From assembly GCA_964426135.1 (NCBI GenBank), contig CAYRPN010000019.1, positions 1-64,000 on the forward strand: 64,000 bases of DNA. Reading direction: 5' to 3'. This DNA is from CAYRPN01 sp964426135. Lineage in GTDB: Bacteria; Planctomycetota; Phycisphaerae; Phycisphaerales; Phycisphaeraceae. Made by a program: the position numbers and the translations under genes. The notes under the pieces are model-generated. The model saw only the letters and a program-made list of their open reading frames with translations. It was not told where the DNA came from and did no database searches. Of the stretch, positions 1 to 10,027 are shown piece by piece. How positions within the stretch are numbered: the first letter of the stretch is position 1; each line of letters begins with the position of its first letter.

Positions 1-161
1 GGAGAGGGCTGGGGTGAGGGTCGGGACGCACAAGTTTGCAATCGCCACCATCGCGCGACGAATGCCGCAACCATCTGTTCGTCCAGACCCTCACCCGGCT
101 CGAAGACTCGGCCACCCACTCCCTGGAAGGGAGAGGGAGCAAGGCCCCGGAAAATTGGGCA
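1..161. repeat. Palindromic element, family P2, left end cut by window
   Basis: This is a copy of an element seen again at 8121-8328 and 50923-51283. It contains the arm GGAGAGGGCTGGGGTGAGGG, a nearly invariant core with CGCAACCATCTG, and the facing arm CCCTCACCC. Its right end reads GCAAGGCCCCGGAAAATTGG, which is the complement of the left end of the other copies. The left end lies before base 1. No reading frame in it looks genuine. Confidence 0.85.
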
Positions 162-420
162 CACCCCTCGGGGGGGGGAAGATGTGCCAGCCGGTCGCGC
201 CGCACGCGGGCCAATGCGCGAAAAATCTGAGCCATCCGTGGCCTCCTGCTTTGAGGTTGTCGTCAACAACAACAACATCGCCGGAGGCCGCGTTTTATGA
301 AACTTGATGCAACTTTCTTGCTGGCACTGAGTTAGGTTAACTTGATGGCGTTAGGGCCTGTCCCGTTTATTCGCCCGAATGCACCAAGCAAGTAGAGGTC
401 TTTGTACGCTGGGCACCGTG
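162..420. other. Intergenic, no gene seen
   Basis: There is no convincing frame on either strand and no recognisable promoter or terminator. The stretch lies past the 3' end of the minus-strand lipoprotein gene. It begins with a run of nine G following the palindromic element. Confidence 0.5.
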
Positions 421-1713
421 CTATTTCTCCGTCAGATCGCAGTTCATCAAAGCAGGGCCGTGAAAACTATCGCGCTCAAGTTCGCCTCGGAGGGTGACGC
501 TGTCGCGGGGTTTAACGCCAGCGAACTTGGCGGCGAATTTGCTATCGAACTCGCAAACGAGGATATCGCGTGCGCGGTCCCTGTTTGGATTATCGCCGCC
601 GAGTTCAACGCGCACTCGACCGCGAGGTGTGACCTTCGCGGCGTGAAACGGGCCTGTCACTTCGATAGTCCTGCCGATCCAATCGTCGAGCCGGTCCTTG
701 TCGCCGGCACCCCATTCGCCGCGGGCCAGCACCTCTTCGTACGTTGCCTTCAGCGGTTTACCATTGGCGTTTCCCGCGACCAGGACTGCGTAGTGCGGGA
801 AGAGATCCGTCGCTACCGGCTCGGCTTCCAGCGTGCTGTTCCCGTCCTTCAGCTCCACCGGCATGTCGTCGCGCGGGCTGGCGTTCCAAACGCTAAGGAA
901 GTCGCCGTGCAAGCGGACGGGCGTGCCGACCTTAATCGAGCCGTAGTAGCTTTGCCTGGCGAGCCCGGCCCCAGTGATGGCGAAGGGCGGTTCGGAGATG
1001 TGAAACTGGAGGAGGTCCTCCCATTGCGGATGTCGGCTGATGCGGAGCACACTCGCGTTGATGACGATGGGCTTGTTTGCCGTGATGCGTACGAGCCGAA
1101 GCGGGTTCAGTTGTAGTTCACGGATGAGTTCATCGATGTTGAGCGCGATGGCGACGGGCGGCCCGAGCAATTCGATCCGGCATCGCTCGAGCCTGCCGCC
1201 GCCGGTGATCTGCCCAACCACACGGATCCGCTGATCGGACGAAAGGCATGACCGCAGGCGACGCGTATCGCCGGGCATGCGAATACGGACGTGGCTGACC
1301 TGGTTGCAGCCGGCCGGGCACACGCCGATTTCCCAGTCGTGAGGGTCGATGAACACGGGTTGGGAGTAGGCCATGTCGCGGATGTACCCGTCGATCGCGG
1401 CGATCTTGCCGCGATGATTGCCCAGCCAATTCGCGATTTCGTCGTGAAACTCGATGCCCGCGAACAGGAATGCAGCGCGATCGATCACCAATTCCGGTTG
1501 ACCAACGGGCTTGAACTCATCGCCTGGCGCTAGCGGGCGGGGCAGAGGCGTCGTGTTGAGCTCATCTTTGTCCGCGATCAGGTCTTTGTGATGTGAATGT
1601 TGATCGTTCGGATTTGCACGATCGTCGTCTCCGCAGCCAGCGGACCATCCGACGATACCAAGGAGCGAGGACGCGACAAACGCCTTTAGTCGATCGTGAG
1701 ACATTGGAATCAT
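421..1713 (-). CDS. Probable lipoprotein with C-terminal OB-fold (tRNA_anti-like)
   Basis: The first 27 residues are a short basic stretch, a hydrophobic core and then SAGC followed by GDDD, which reads as a lipoprotein signal with Cys27 as the lipidated residue, although the -3 position is Ser rather than the usual Leu. The last 100 or so residues (VTGPF, then VCEFDSKF, then a V-L-G-E strand and NCDL at the end) follow the pattern of the tRNA_anti-like OB-fold family found in many exported bacterial proteins. Two earlier segments (about 90-120 and 150-190) look like further OB strands. Met4 is an equally good start; neither Met has a clear ribosome binding site. The role is unknown; a periplasmic or outer-membrane-facing location is inferred from the signal. 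Confidence 0.7.
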   Translation of the reverse strand: MIPMSHDRLKAFVASSLLGIVGWSAGCGDDDRANPNDQHSHHKDLIADKDELNTTPLPRPLAPGDEFKPVGQPELVIDRAAFLFAGIEFHDEIANWLGNHRGKIAAIDGYIRDMAYSQPVFIDPHDWEIGVCPAGCNQVSHVRIRMPGDTRRLRSCLSSDQRIRVVGQITGGGRLERCRIELLGPPVAIALNIDELIRELQLNPLRLVRITANKPIVINASVLRISRHPQWEDLLQFHISEPPFAITGAGLARQSYYGSIKVGTPVRLHGDFLSVWNASPRDDMPVELKDGNSTLEAEPVATDLFPHYAVLVAGNANGKPLKATYEEVLARGEWGAGDKDRLDDWIGRTIEVTGPFHAAKVTPRGRVRVELGGDNPNRDRARDILVCEFDSKFAAKFAGVKPRDSVTLRGELERDSFHGPALMNCDLTEK

Positions 1714-1802
1714 GATAGTCGTTGGGACAGAAGTCAGAATGGGGACAGACCAGAACGGATACGTTCCTTATCTCCCCTCATCACCTTACCGCTCACTCTG
1801 AA

Positions 1803-3095
1803 CTAAGGCACATCCCCGCGCCGCTCCTCCGCCTTGCCCACGCAGATGAGTTTCCTGCCTGTGCGGATTACGAACGCGCCATCCACCGCGGCGACGCCGT
1901 ACACCCGGCCCTCCACGATCAACGCGCTCTCGGCGAGCACGGCGGCTTCCTTGGCGGCGCTCGCGTCGGCGCCGGCTTTGATCACGACGGTGCGGCCGCC
2001 CTTGGTGAAAAAGTACGCCCGCCCGTCCGCGCCGATCGGCGAGGCCCAGCAGGAATCGGGCAGGCGGTGCGACCACAAATCCTTGCCGGTGGCGACATCG
2101 ACGGCGAAGACGACGCCCGGCTTGCTGACGAAGTAGGCGACATCGCCCAGGACCAGCGGTGAGCCGAACGAGGTGGTGGCCTGCTCGGCGCGCCAGACGA
2201 TCTGCGTGTCGGCGACATCGCCGCGGCCGCCGAAGCGGATCGCCATGGAACTGGCGGGCGACCCGCCGCCGACGATGACCAATTCCTTCGTCGCGGTGGG
2301 CGCGGCGACGGTGTTGCCCTCGAGGCCTTCAACGTACCAGAGTTGTTTGCCCGTGGATGCGTGAACACTTTCGACGATGCCCGTGGAACTGAGCAGCACT
2401 TCGTGGCGACCGTTGCGTGCGATGACCACCGGCGACGTCCACGACACGCGCTTGGCGCGATCGGTCTTCCACGCGTTCTTGCCCGTGGCTTTTTCCAAGG
2501 CGAGGAGATAGCTGGGTCCGTCGTGATCGATCAGCGCGATGACATGGTCCGGTGTCTGGGCGAGGGAGGCGCCGACGCCGTGGTTGCCGCGGAACTCGCC
2601 ATAGTCCTTGGTGAGCGATCGCTGCCACGCGGGCTTGCCGTCGTGGGTCAGGGCGATGATGTCGCCGCTTTCGAAAAAGGCGTAGACGTGCTTGTCATCC
2701 ACGCAAGGCGTCGGCGCGGCTTTGGAAACGTAGCCGTTGTCCTCGACGCCCTGCGTACCGTTGAAGGTCTGCTGCCAGAGTTGTCTGCCGGTGTGGAGAT
2801 CGGTCGCGGTGACCAGGAGCGTGTCCTTCATCGCGCCCTGTACGCTGGTGGTGAAGACTTTGCCGGCCCAGATGACGGGACTGCTCTGGCCGTAGCCGGT
2901 GAGGTCGATGGACCAGGCGAGATTCTGGTCATCGCCCCATTTCAGCGGCAGATTCTTCGCCTCGGTCAGCGAAGTGCCATCGCCGCGGAAGGAAGGCCAG
3001 CGATCGGCGGCGCGGGCGTCGGCGCCCCCTATCAATGACAGAATCGCCCAGCAAGTCAGCGAGAGGCGGCGCAAGGAATCCCACGTAACAGTCAT
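1803..3095 (-). CDS. Exported PQQ-type beta-propeller protein
   Basis: The protein (430 aa) starts with a cleavable signal peptide (residues 1 to about 29, ending ADARA) and then has WPSFRG, a typical opening of planctomycete PQQ-like propellers. At least five blades carry the D-x-x-T-G-K-x-x-W type motif (TGRQLW, TGKNAW, TGKQLW, TGKDLW and a diverged GKPAW). The family includes BamB and PQQ dehydrogenase-like domains, but nothing here shows cofactor binding or catalysis, so the fold is well supported and the function is not. It lies 33 bases upstream, in transcription order, of nothing obvious; the next minus-strand gene, a globin, starts before it and ends 33 bases away, so the two may be cotranscribed with the globin first. 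Confidence 0.85.
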   Translation of the reverse strand: MTVTWDSLRRLSLTCWAILSLIGGADARAADRWPSFRGDGTSLTEAKNLPLKWGDDQNLAWSIDLTGYGQSSPVIWAGKVFTTSVQGAMKDTLLVTATDLHTGRQLWQQTFNGTQGVEDNGYVSKAAPTPCVDDKHVYAFFESGDIIALTHDGKPAWQRSLTKDYGEFRGNHGVGASLAQTPDHVIALIDHDGPSYLLALEKATGKNAWKTDRAKRVSWTSPVVIARNGRHEVLLSSTGIVESVHASTGKQLWYVEGLEGNTVAAPTATKELVIVGGGSPASSMAIRFGGRGDVADTQIVWRAEQATTSFGSPLVLGDVAYFVSKPGVVFAVDVATGKDLWSHRLPDSCWASPIGADGRAYFFTKGGRTVVIKAGADASAAKEAAVLAESALIVEGRVYGVAAVDGAFVIRTGRKLICVGKAEERRGDVP

Positions 3096-3128
3096 GTGAT
3101 TCGCCTTTCTACACCAGCAACGCCGCGC

Positions 3129-3623
3129 TCACGGCGTCTCCACAATATCCTTCTGCGTCGACGCGACGATGGCCATGAGTTCCGCCTTTTCCTTCGCCGG
3201 CACTTTGAACTTGTCGAGCGACGCCGCCAGATCGCCGGCCAGCGCGTTGAACTCGGCGGCGGTGATCTTCATGCCGGCGTGGGCGCTCTTCATGTCCCGG
3301 CCCAGGTATTTCTGCGGCCCGCCGGTGAGCTGGCCGATCAGATCGACCAGGCGGGTCTTGAGCGTGGCGACGTTCTCCGCGCTGGCGTTCCACTCGCGGA
3401 TGGAGCCTTTGCGGGTGAAGTTCACCGCCGGGTTGGCGGCAGCGCGGGCGACAAAGTCATCGACGACCGCCTTGATCGCCGGCTCGCCGCCGAGGCGTTC
3501 GTAAAGCGATTTCGCGGCAACCGGGGCTGGCGCAGGAGTTGCGGGCTTCTCGTCCGTTGCCTTGCAGCCAGCCAGCATTCCAAGTGAAAGAACGATAACT
3601 GCGACATGAAGAACCGCACGCAT
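3129..3623 (-). CDS. Lipoprotein with group 1 truncated haemoglobin domain
   Basis: I start the gene at 3623, where GGAGGTAAG lies just upstream; a longer frame exists but has no such site. The 164 aa product opens with a short signal ending LAGC, so Cys20 should be lipidated. After a Pro/Ala-rich linker, residues 39-162 match truncated globins: LYERLGGE at the start and MKSAHAGMKIT, where His115 corresponds to the proximal haem ligand. The conserved distal residues are less clear (VNFTRKG at about 67-73). Truncated globins bind oxygen or nitric oxide and are usually cytoplasmic; placing one on the outer face of a membrane by a lipid anchor is unusual but occurs in planctomycetes. Possible roles are NO or oxygen handling; no direct evidence separates them. 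Confidence 0.85.
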   Translation of the reverse strand: MRAVLHVAVIVLSLGMLAGCKATDEKPATPAPAPVAAKSLYERLGGEPAIKAVVDDFVARAAANPAVNFTRKGSIREWNASAENVATLKTRLVDLIGQLTGGPQKYLGRDMKSAHAGMKITAAEFNALAGDLAASLDKFKVPAKEKAELMAIVASTQKDIVETP

Positions 3624-4024
3624 AGGCTTACCTCCTGAGAAAAAACCTGAATGGCGAACGCACCGGCACCAGTCGGCTGGGCCGAGAACAGGCACAATAT
3701 ACCACGGCCGCGCGGTCAGTCTGTGAGGACGAGTTGATTGGGGCCGATGCGGTTGGTCGAGGCGAAGCCGTCGTCGCGGCCGTGGTATCGCCGCACCGAT
3801 AACCTTGAGCATCGGCCTATCGGAATGCTGCACTCGCGCTGCCGGAATCCTGACGTCGTCGGCTTAACCCGCACAGGCGGACTGCCGATGGAATAGTTAG
3901 GAGGCATGCAAGACTAACTCCGCAGATTCGAATCGCTTCGCTCCCAGCCGGACGACTTGGAAAGTCGTCCCACATGCGATGCTGATCCTGCACGGCTCCT
4001 TCGACATCTTTCACGAGGCCCGCC
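3624..4024. other. Divergent intergenic region with a 9-bp hairpin
   Basis: This 400-base space separates the minus-strand globin gene from the plus-strand PilZ gene, so promoters for both should lie here, though I see no convincing -35/-10 pair. A perfect hairpin, GGACGACTT with loop GGA and AAGTCGTCC, sits at 3950-3970. There is no T-run after it on either strand. Short open frames here have no recognisable content. Confidence 0.4.
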
Positions 4025-4411
4025 ATGACCACCACACTCGCCAGCGACGCTCGCCAATCCGCACGCCTGAAACTGCCGCCGATGTACACCTTGGTGCGGG
4101 TCAGGCCGGTCGGAGCCGAGCGGTATTGCTGGACGGGTTACATCTACGACATTTCCCTGACGGGGATGCGGTTCGAACTGGACGCGGCGGTGGAGCCTGG
4201 GACGAAACTGGAGATTCGCGCGATGCTGCCGGGGCCGGCCCACACCGCCATCAGCGCCAGCGGCCGCGTGATCCGCATCCACGACGACGACCACATGCCC
4301 GGCCCGGTGCGGATGGGCCTGATCTTCGATGCGTTCGAAGAAGGCGACCAGCAGAAGCTGCGCGACTACCTGGCGGCGGCGACAGCGCCGAGAATGTCGA
4401 GGGCGGCGTGA
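4025..4411 (+). CDS. PilZ domain protein
   Basis: This 128 aa protein is essentially one PilZ domain. The second cyclic-di-GMP motif D-x-S-x-x-G is present as DISLTG (about residues 42-47), followed by the expected beta strand MRFEL. The first motif R-x-x-x-R is not cleanly present; the N-terminus has ARLKLPPMYTLVRVR, where Arg residues are spaced differently, so nucleotide binding is not assured. PilZ proteins act as c-di-GMP receptors for motility, surface attachment or exopolysaccharide export. Two more PilZ genes lie at 27.8-28.7 kb. The gene is alone on the plus strand, followed directly by a repeat array. Confidence 0.75.
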   Translation: MTTTLASDARQSARLKLPPMYTLVRVRPVGAERYCWTGYIYDISLTGMRFELDAAVEPGTKLEIRAMLPGPAHTAISASGRVIRIHDDDHMPGPVRMGLIFDAFEEGDQQKLRDYLAAATAPRMSRAA

Positions 4412-4414
4412 GAC

Positions 4415-4523
4415 GCCTCAAATCTCAAATCTCAAATCTCAAATCTCAAATCTCAAATCTGAAATTTGAAATCTGAAATTTGAAATCTCAAATCTGAGAT
4501 CTGAAATCTGAAATCTGAAATCA
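4415..4523. repeat. Seven-base tandem array (AAATCTC / AAATCTG)
   Basis: Directly after the PilZ stop codon lies about 105 bases of seven-base units, first AAATCTC, then mixtures of AAATCTG and AAATTTG. The array is strongly AT-rich against a background near 65% GC. Related units occur at 28231-28320 and, in frame inside a glycosyltransferase, at 63709-63744. Confidence 0.9.
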
Positions 4524-4530
4524 TCCATTC

Positions 4531-4650
4531 TCAAATGTAACGCGCGGTGCGGGTCTCCTTCGGATTGATCGTGCCGCGTTTTTTCTTGCGCGCTTTGCGA
4601 TGGGCGACGTGAGGGCGAATCGTGGCTCCGCGTCGAGCAAGGCTCGACGG
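4531..4650 (-). other. Possible small basic reading frame without a standard start
   Basis: On the minus strand a frame ends at 4531 and stays open back to a stop at 4651. Its last 30 residues are rich in Lys and Arg (HRKARKKRG, then PKETRTARYI) and read like a small nucleic-acid-binding or ribosome-associated protein. No ATG, GTG or TTG is present in the frame. A perfect inverted repeat CGTCGAGC-CTT-GCTCGACG at 4630-4648 occupies the point where a start would be expected. It could be a broken small gene or chance. Confidence 0.25.
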
Positions 4651-4657
4651 CTAAACG

Positions 4658-6013
<1,356 letters not shown>

Positions 6014-6031
6014 AAGGGCGTGCTTCCTTGG

Positions 6032-6619
6032 CTACTCCTTCAGCACCATATCAATGCACATCACCGCCGCGAGGATGAGCTGCCGCGCGGGATGATTCGC
6101 CGGCACATCCGGCGAAATCGTCAGCACGTAGTTGTCCGCGCTGGTGAAGATTTCCTTGGCCATGCCGCCCCACTTCTTCGACACGTGCGCCAGTTCCTTC
6201 TCGCCCGCCATGAAGCGGAAATCCCAGCTCGTCCACTTGCCCTTGAGCATGCAGACTTCGTTCTCCTTGTCATCCAGCACGGAGAACTTGCCGCCGATGG
6301 AGAAGAGCTTCTGCTTGAACATGCCGATGAGCTGGTCGTTCTCGTCGTATACCTTCACCTTGGAGAGGAACAGCGTGAACCCGCGCTGCACGCGCAGGAT
6401 CGGCTGGCCGTCGGGCGTGGTGATGTGCACGTCGAACGGCGTCATTCGCTTCCAGTCCGTGAACCGCGCCAGCTTCGTGATGAAGCCCAGCTTCGGCTCG
6501 CGGCAGTGCATCAACTCGCCCTGCGTGTCGGGGTCGAGAATGTCGAAGTTGTTCGCGGCCTTGAACATGCCGACGTGCTCTTTCACAAAAAAAGCGTTGC
6601 GTGCGAGTGCGGGATGCAT
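6032..6619 (-). CDS. Scramblase / LURP-one-related family protein
   Basis: The 195 aa protein has the 12-strand tubby-like pattern of the phospholipid scramblase/LURP-one family: FFVKEHVGMFKAANNFDIL, DPDTQ, then VHITTPDGQPILRVQRG, DENDQLIGMFKQK, KGKWTSWDFRF and a C-terminal hydrophobic helix (LILAAVMCIDMVL). No cysteine palmitoylation motif or EF-hand is seen, so lipid scrambling is not implied. The true role of bacterial members is unknown. It starts 18 bases past the kbl start on the same strand and probably precedes kbl in one transcript; whether it has any part in threonine metabolism is unclear. Confidence 0.75.
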   Translation of the reverse strand: MHPALARNAFFVKEHVGMFKAANNFDILDPDTQGELMHCREPKLGFITKLARFTDWKRMTPFDVHITTPDGQPILRVQRGFTLFLSKVKVYDENDQLIGMFKQKLFSIGGKFSVLDDKENEVCMLKGKWTSWDFRFMAGEKELAHVSKKWGGMAKEIFTSADNYVLTISPDVPANHPARQLILAAVMCIDMVLKE

Positions 6620-6718
6620 GGGGCCTCCTGGAGTTGAATGACTTCATCTTACGTTGTGGCGTACCGGCATCGTATCGAAAGCGAAGTGCGGCATGCTATC
6701 ATTTGGAAAGCGGTTCAC

Positions 6719-6985
6719 ATGTGGAGACTTCCGATGCGAGGTGACGTCATTCGAGAGCAAGTGCATCAACTGGTCCGGAGTCAGCCGTTCAGGGCATTTG
6801 TTCTCTATTTGGAGAATGGCCAGCAGGTGCCTATCGATCATCCGGAGAACATTGCGTTTGACCCGGATGATGCCAGTGAGTTCAAGATGAAATTCACCGC
6901 CGTTTCGCGCGGCCGATTCGTCTGGGGCACATTCGACGCGGTGTCAATTGTCGGCGAGGTCGACACCGGACGCCTCACCGCCTGA
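6719..6985 (+). CDS. Conserved hypothetical protein, about 88 aa
   Basis: I choose the start at 6719, eight bases after GGAAAG; 6734, seven bases after GTGGAG, is an equal alternative. The sequence VRSQPFRAFVLYLENGQQVPIDHPENIAFDP resembles small planctomycete proteins that describe a short beta-rich module beginning with a PF-x-x-F segment. No motif points to an activity. It is the only plus-strand gene between two minus-strand genes, kbl-side and tdh. Confidence 0.6.
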   Translation: MWRLPMRGDVIREQVHQLVRSQPFRAFVLYLENGQQVPIDHPENIAFDPDDASEFKMKFTAVSRGRFVWGTFDAVSIVGEVDTGRLTA

Positions 6986-6997
6986 TCGCGCGGCTGT

Positions 6998-8041
6998 TCA
7001 CCCCTCATTCCACGTCAGAATCACCTTCCCGCTCTGCCCGCTGATCATCGCGTCGAAGCCCTTCTGAAAATCCGTGTAGTGAAACCGATGGGTGATGACC
7101 GGGCTGATGTTCAGCCCGCCCTGCAGCATCACCGTCATCTTGTACCACGTCTCGTACATCTCGCGGCCGTAGATGCCCTTGATGGTGAGCATGTTGAACA
7201 CGACGGCGTTCCAGTCGATCGCCATTTCCTTTTCGGGGATGCCGAGCATGGAAATTTTTCCGCCGTGACACATGTTGGCGATCATGTCGCGGAAGGCGTG
7301 CTCGTTGCCGGACATTTCCAGGCCCACGTCGAAGCCTTCGTGCATGCCTAGTTCCTTCTGCACGTCGGCGAGTTTCGTCGTGCGCACATCCACCGCCCGC
7401 GTCGCGCCCATCTTCTTCGCCAGTTCCAGCCGCCACGGATTCACATCGGTGATGACCACGTAGCGCGCCCCCGCGTGCCGACAGATCGCCGCCGCCATGA
7501 TGCCGATGGGGCCCGCGCCGGTGATGAGCACATCCTCGCCCAGCAGGTCGAACTGCAGCGCCGTGTGCACCGCGTTGCCGTAGGGATCGAAGATCGAGGC
7601 GACATCGCGATCGATCGTCGGCTCGTGTACCCAGACATTCGACATCGGCAGCGAGACGTACTCCGCAAACGCGCCGGGCCTGTTCACGCCGACACCCTTC
7701 GTGTGCGCGCACAGATGCCGCCGGCCCGCCATGCAGTTGCGACAGAGCCCGCACACGACGTGGCCTTCGCCGCTGACGATCATGCCGGGCTCGAAGTCAT
7801 GCACGTTGGAGCCGACCTCGACAATGCGTCCGACAAACTCGTGGCCGACGACCATCGGCACGGGGATGGTTTTCTGCGCCCACGCGTCCCACTTGTAGAT
7901 GTGCACATCGGTACCGCAGATGCCCGTGCGCAGCACCTGGATCAGCACATCATTGATGCCGACCGCGGGGACAGGCACTTCGTCAAGCCAGATGCCGGGC
8001 CGGGATTGCTTCTTGACGAGCGCTTTCATGGTGGGTTGCAT
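6998..8041 (-). CDS. tdh: L-threonine 3-dehydrogenase
   Basis: This zinc-dependent medium-chain dehydrogenase oxidises threonine to 2-amino-3-oxobutyrate with NAD, feeding Kbl. Catalytic zinc ligands sit in GICGTDVHIYKWD and GHEFVGRIVEVG; four structural-zinc cysteines are in CGLCRNCMAGRRHLC; the NAD fold shows GAGPIGIMAA. The region IPVPMVVGHE is nearly identical to E. coli Tdh. I start at 8041 (MQPTMKALVKK); 8029 would give the usual MKAL start. A longer frame runs back through a repeat element and should be ignored. Length 347 aa fits the family (341 in E. coli). Confidence 0.95.
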   Translation of the reverse strand: MQPTMKALVKKQSRPGIWLDEVPVPAVGINDVLIQVLRTGICGTDVHIYKWDAWAQKTIPVPMVVGHEFVGRIVEVGSNVHDFEPGMIVSGEGHVVCGLCRNCMAGRRHLCAHTKGVGVNRPGAFAEYVSLPMSNVWVHEPTIDRDVASIFDPYGNAVHTALQFDLLGEDVLITGAGPIGIMAAAICRHAGARYVVITDVNPWRLELAKKMGATRAVDVRTTKLADVQKELGMHEGFDVGLEMSGNEHAFRDMIANMCHGGKISMLGIPEKEMAIDWNAVVFNMLTIKGIYGREMYETWYKMTVMLQGGLNISPVITHRFHYTDFQKGFDAMISGQSGKVILTWNEG

Positions 8042-8120
8042 GGGGATATTCTCTGGTGCGACAGGAAGTGTAGCGATTCCGCCGCGGCAAGCAGGCATCA
8101 TGTTCAGAGCTGCGGGGGCG

Positions 8121-8328
8121 TGCCAATTTTTCCGGGGCTTGCATTCCGGCCCCCTCTCCCTCTCAGGGAGAGGGCTGGGGTGAGGGTCGGGACGCACAAG
8201 ATTGCAATCGCCACCATCATGTGACGGATGCCGCAACCATCTGGTCGTCCCGACCCTCACCCGGCCTCGAAGACTCGGCCACCCTCTCCCTGGAAGGGAG
8301 AGGGAGCAAGGCCCCGGAAAATGTGGCA
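8121..8328. repeat. Palindromic element, family P2, complete copy
   Basis: The ends are inverted: TGCCAATTTTTCCGGGGCTT on the left matches the complement of GCAAGGCCCCGGAAAATGTG on the right. Inside are nested inverted arms CCCTCTCCC...GGGAGAGGG and GGTGAGGGTCGGGAC...GTCCCGACCCTCACC. It lies between tdh and the capD-like gene, whose starts face away from each other, so it sits in their shared promoter region. Confidence 0.9.
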
Positions 8329-8393
8329 GACCTAGTTGCGGTGCGCCACCTCCCCATTCACGTTCCAAGCGCGGGCCTGCCGATTAAACCTCG

Positions 8394-10022
8394 GTGAGCA
8401 CCACCGCTTTTTCACCTGTCACTCTGCTCATCGGCAGCCATTCCACGCTCGCCCCGCTCTGGCACGCGCTGCGGACTTCCGAGCCGAAGGCCAATGTGAT
8501 CGGCTGCTTGATGCCGCCGGGCGAACTGCCCACCTCGCAGAAACCGCCTGCTTTTCTGGGGCAGTTCTCGCAATTGGAAAAGATCGTCACGGAACGCGAC
8601 GTTCGCCGCGTGCTCATCACCCTGCCGCTGGACCAGGTCGACCACGTCCGCAGCCTCGGCGACCGACTCGACAAGCTGGGCGTCGCCTGGCGCTTCCTGC
8701 CCACGCTGGCGGATCAACTCGCGGGGCAGACGGACACGCTGATTCACAAACTCGCGGCCGAACGCGCCCAGCCGCGGCTCGTCGATCCGTGCGCCATCGA
8801 TCCCGTCAGGTTATTGGACCGCAGGCCCGCCCCGCTCGATGAGCGCGCCATCCGCCAGACAGTCGAGAACCGCGTCGTCCTGATCACCGGATCGGGCGGT
8901 TCCATCGGCTCCGAACTGGCCCGCATCGTCTGCCGGTTCAATCCATCGAAGCTCGTGCTGGTGGAACGCGCAGAGAACGCGCTTTTTGAAATCGATCGCG
9001 ACATCGCCCGCCTGTTCCCGAAACAGAAGCGGGCCGCGGTGCTGCACGACGTGACCGACGGCCCGCGCACGCTGGCGGTGATGATGGCGCAGAAGCCCGA
9101 CGTGATTTTTCACGCCGCCGCTCACAAGCATGTGCCCATGATGGAGGAGCATCCATCCGCGGCGATCGAGAACAACTTCTACGGCACGCGCTCCATCGCC
9201 GACGCCGCCAGCAAGGTGGGCGTCGATCGCTTCGTGATGATCTCCACCGACAAGGCGGTCAACCCCACCAGCGTCATGGGCGCCAGCAAGCGCCTGGCGG
9301 AACTTTACATCCAGTACCTGAACGCACGCAGCGAAACCACGTTCTCCATGGTGCGCTTCGGCAATGTGCTCGGCTCCGCGTGCAGCGTGCTGCCCATCTG
9401 GGCCAAGCAACTGGCCAACGGCGATCCGATCACCATCACGCACCCGGACATGACCCGCTATTTCATGACCATCCCCGAAGCGGCGGGACTCGTGATCCAG
9501 GCGGCGGCGTATTCGGGGAGCGGACAGGTTCAGCGTTCAGAGTTCAGAGTTCAGAGTTCAGTGGGCCAAGCCGCGCTCCCCAGCGCGGAACTCAGAACTC
9601 AGAACGCGGAACTCCCCGCTTCCTCCGGCGGCGAGGTCTTCCTCCTCGACATGGGCACGCCGATTCGCATCCTCGATCTCGCCCGGCGTTTCATCCAGCT
9701 CCAGGGCCTCCAGCCGGACGCGGATGTGCCCATCGTGTTCACCGGCATCCGGCCCGGCGAAAAACTATACGAAGAACTCGCCTACGACGGCGAAGACATG
9801 CTGCCCACGCCGCACCGCTCGATCCGTCTGTGGCGAACCACGCCGCCGGGCCCGCAGCGGATGAAGCAGATCATCGCCCGCTTCGACACCCTGCGCCAGC
9901 GCCGCGACGATGACGGCCACCTCTGGCAGCACGCGACGAGCGAAGAGATCATCGACGCCCTGCGCGATGCCGTGCCGGAGATGCGCCGCCCGGTCGAATC
10001 GCCGCTGCGACAGACCGCGTAA
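8394..10022 (+). CDS. Polysaccharide biosynthesis NDP-sugar 4,6-dehydratase, CapD/WbpM type
   Basis: The gene begins with GTG. Residues 1-130 form a CoA-binding-like domain without the membrane helices of full-length WbpM. The dehydratase domain follows: GSGGSIGSEL (166-175) binds NADP, AAHKHVPMMEEHP is the family signature, and STDKAVNPTSVMGASK carries the Ser-Met-Lys catalytic set (Met in place of Tyr) typical of UDP-GlcNAc 4,6-dehydratases. Residues about 376-411, between AAAYSGSG and GGEVFLLDMG, are an in-frame insert encoded by GTTCAGA-type repeats. The enzyme would make precursors for surface polysaccharide. It stands alone here; glycosyltransferases lie at 60-64 kb. Confidence 0.9.
   Translation: MSTTAFSPVTLLIGSHSTLAPLWHALRTSEPKANVIGCLMPPGELPTSQKPPAFLGQFSQLEKIVTERDVRRVLITLPLDQVDHVRSLGDRLDKLGVAWRFLPTLADQLAGQTDTLIHKLAAERAQPRLVDPCAIDPVRLLDRRPAPLDERAIRQTVENRVVLITGSGGSIGSELARIVCRFNPSKLVLVERAENALFEIDRDIARLFPKQKRAAVLHDVTDGPRTLAVMMAQKPDVIFHAAAHKHVPMMEEHPSAAIENNFYGTRSIADAASKVGVDRFVMISTDKAVNPTSVMGASKRLAELYIQYLNARSETTFSMVRFGNVLGSACSVLPIWAKQLANGDPITITHPDMTRYFMTIPEAAGLVIQAAAYSGSGQVQRSEFRVQSSVGQAALPSAELRTQNAELPASSGGEVFLLDMGTPIRILDLARRFIQLQGLQPDADVPIVFTGIRPGEKLYEELAYDGEDMLPTPHRSIRLWRTTPPGPQRMKQIIARFDTLRQRRDDDGHLWQHATSEEIIDALRDAVPEMRRPVESPLRQTA
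9528..9614. repeat. Inverted GTTCAGA array inside the capD-like gene
   Basis: Units GTTCAGA repeat about four times on the left and the complementary GAACTCAGAAC units follow on the right, around a central CGCGCTCCCCAGCGCG hairpin. The whole can fold into one long stem. It is read in frame as an extra segment of about 30 residues. Confidence 0.9.
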
Positions 10023-10027
10023 ATCGA

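Noticed and set aside
3716..3907. 63-codon minus-strand frame between globin and PilZ genes
   Set aside because: One part looks protein-like (DDGFASTNRIGPNQLVLTD) but the remainder does not and no start signal is present.
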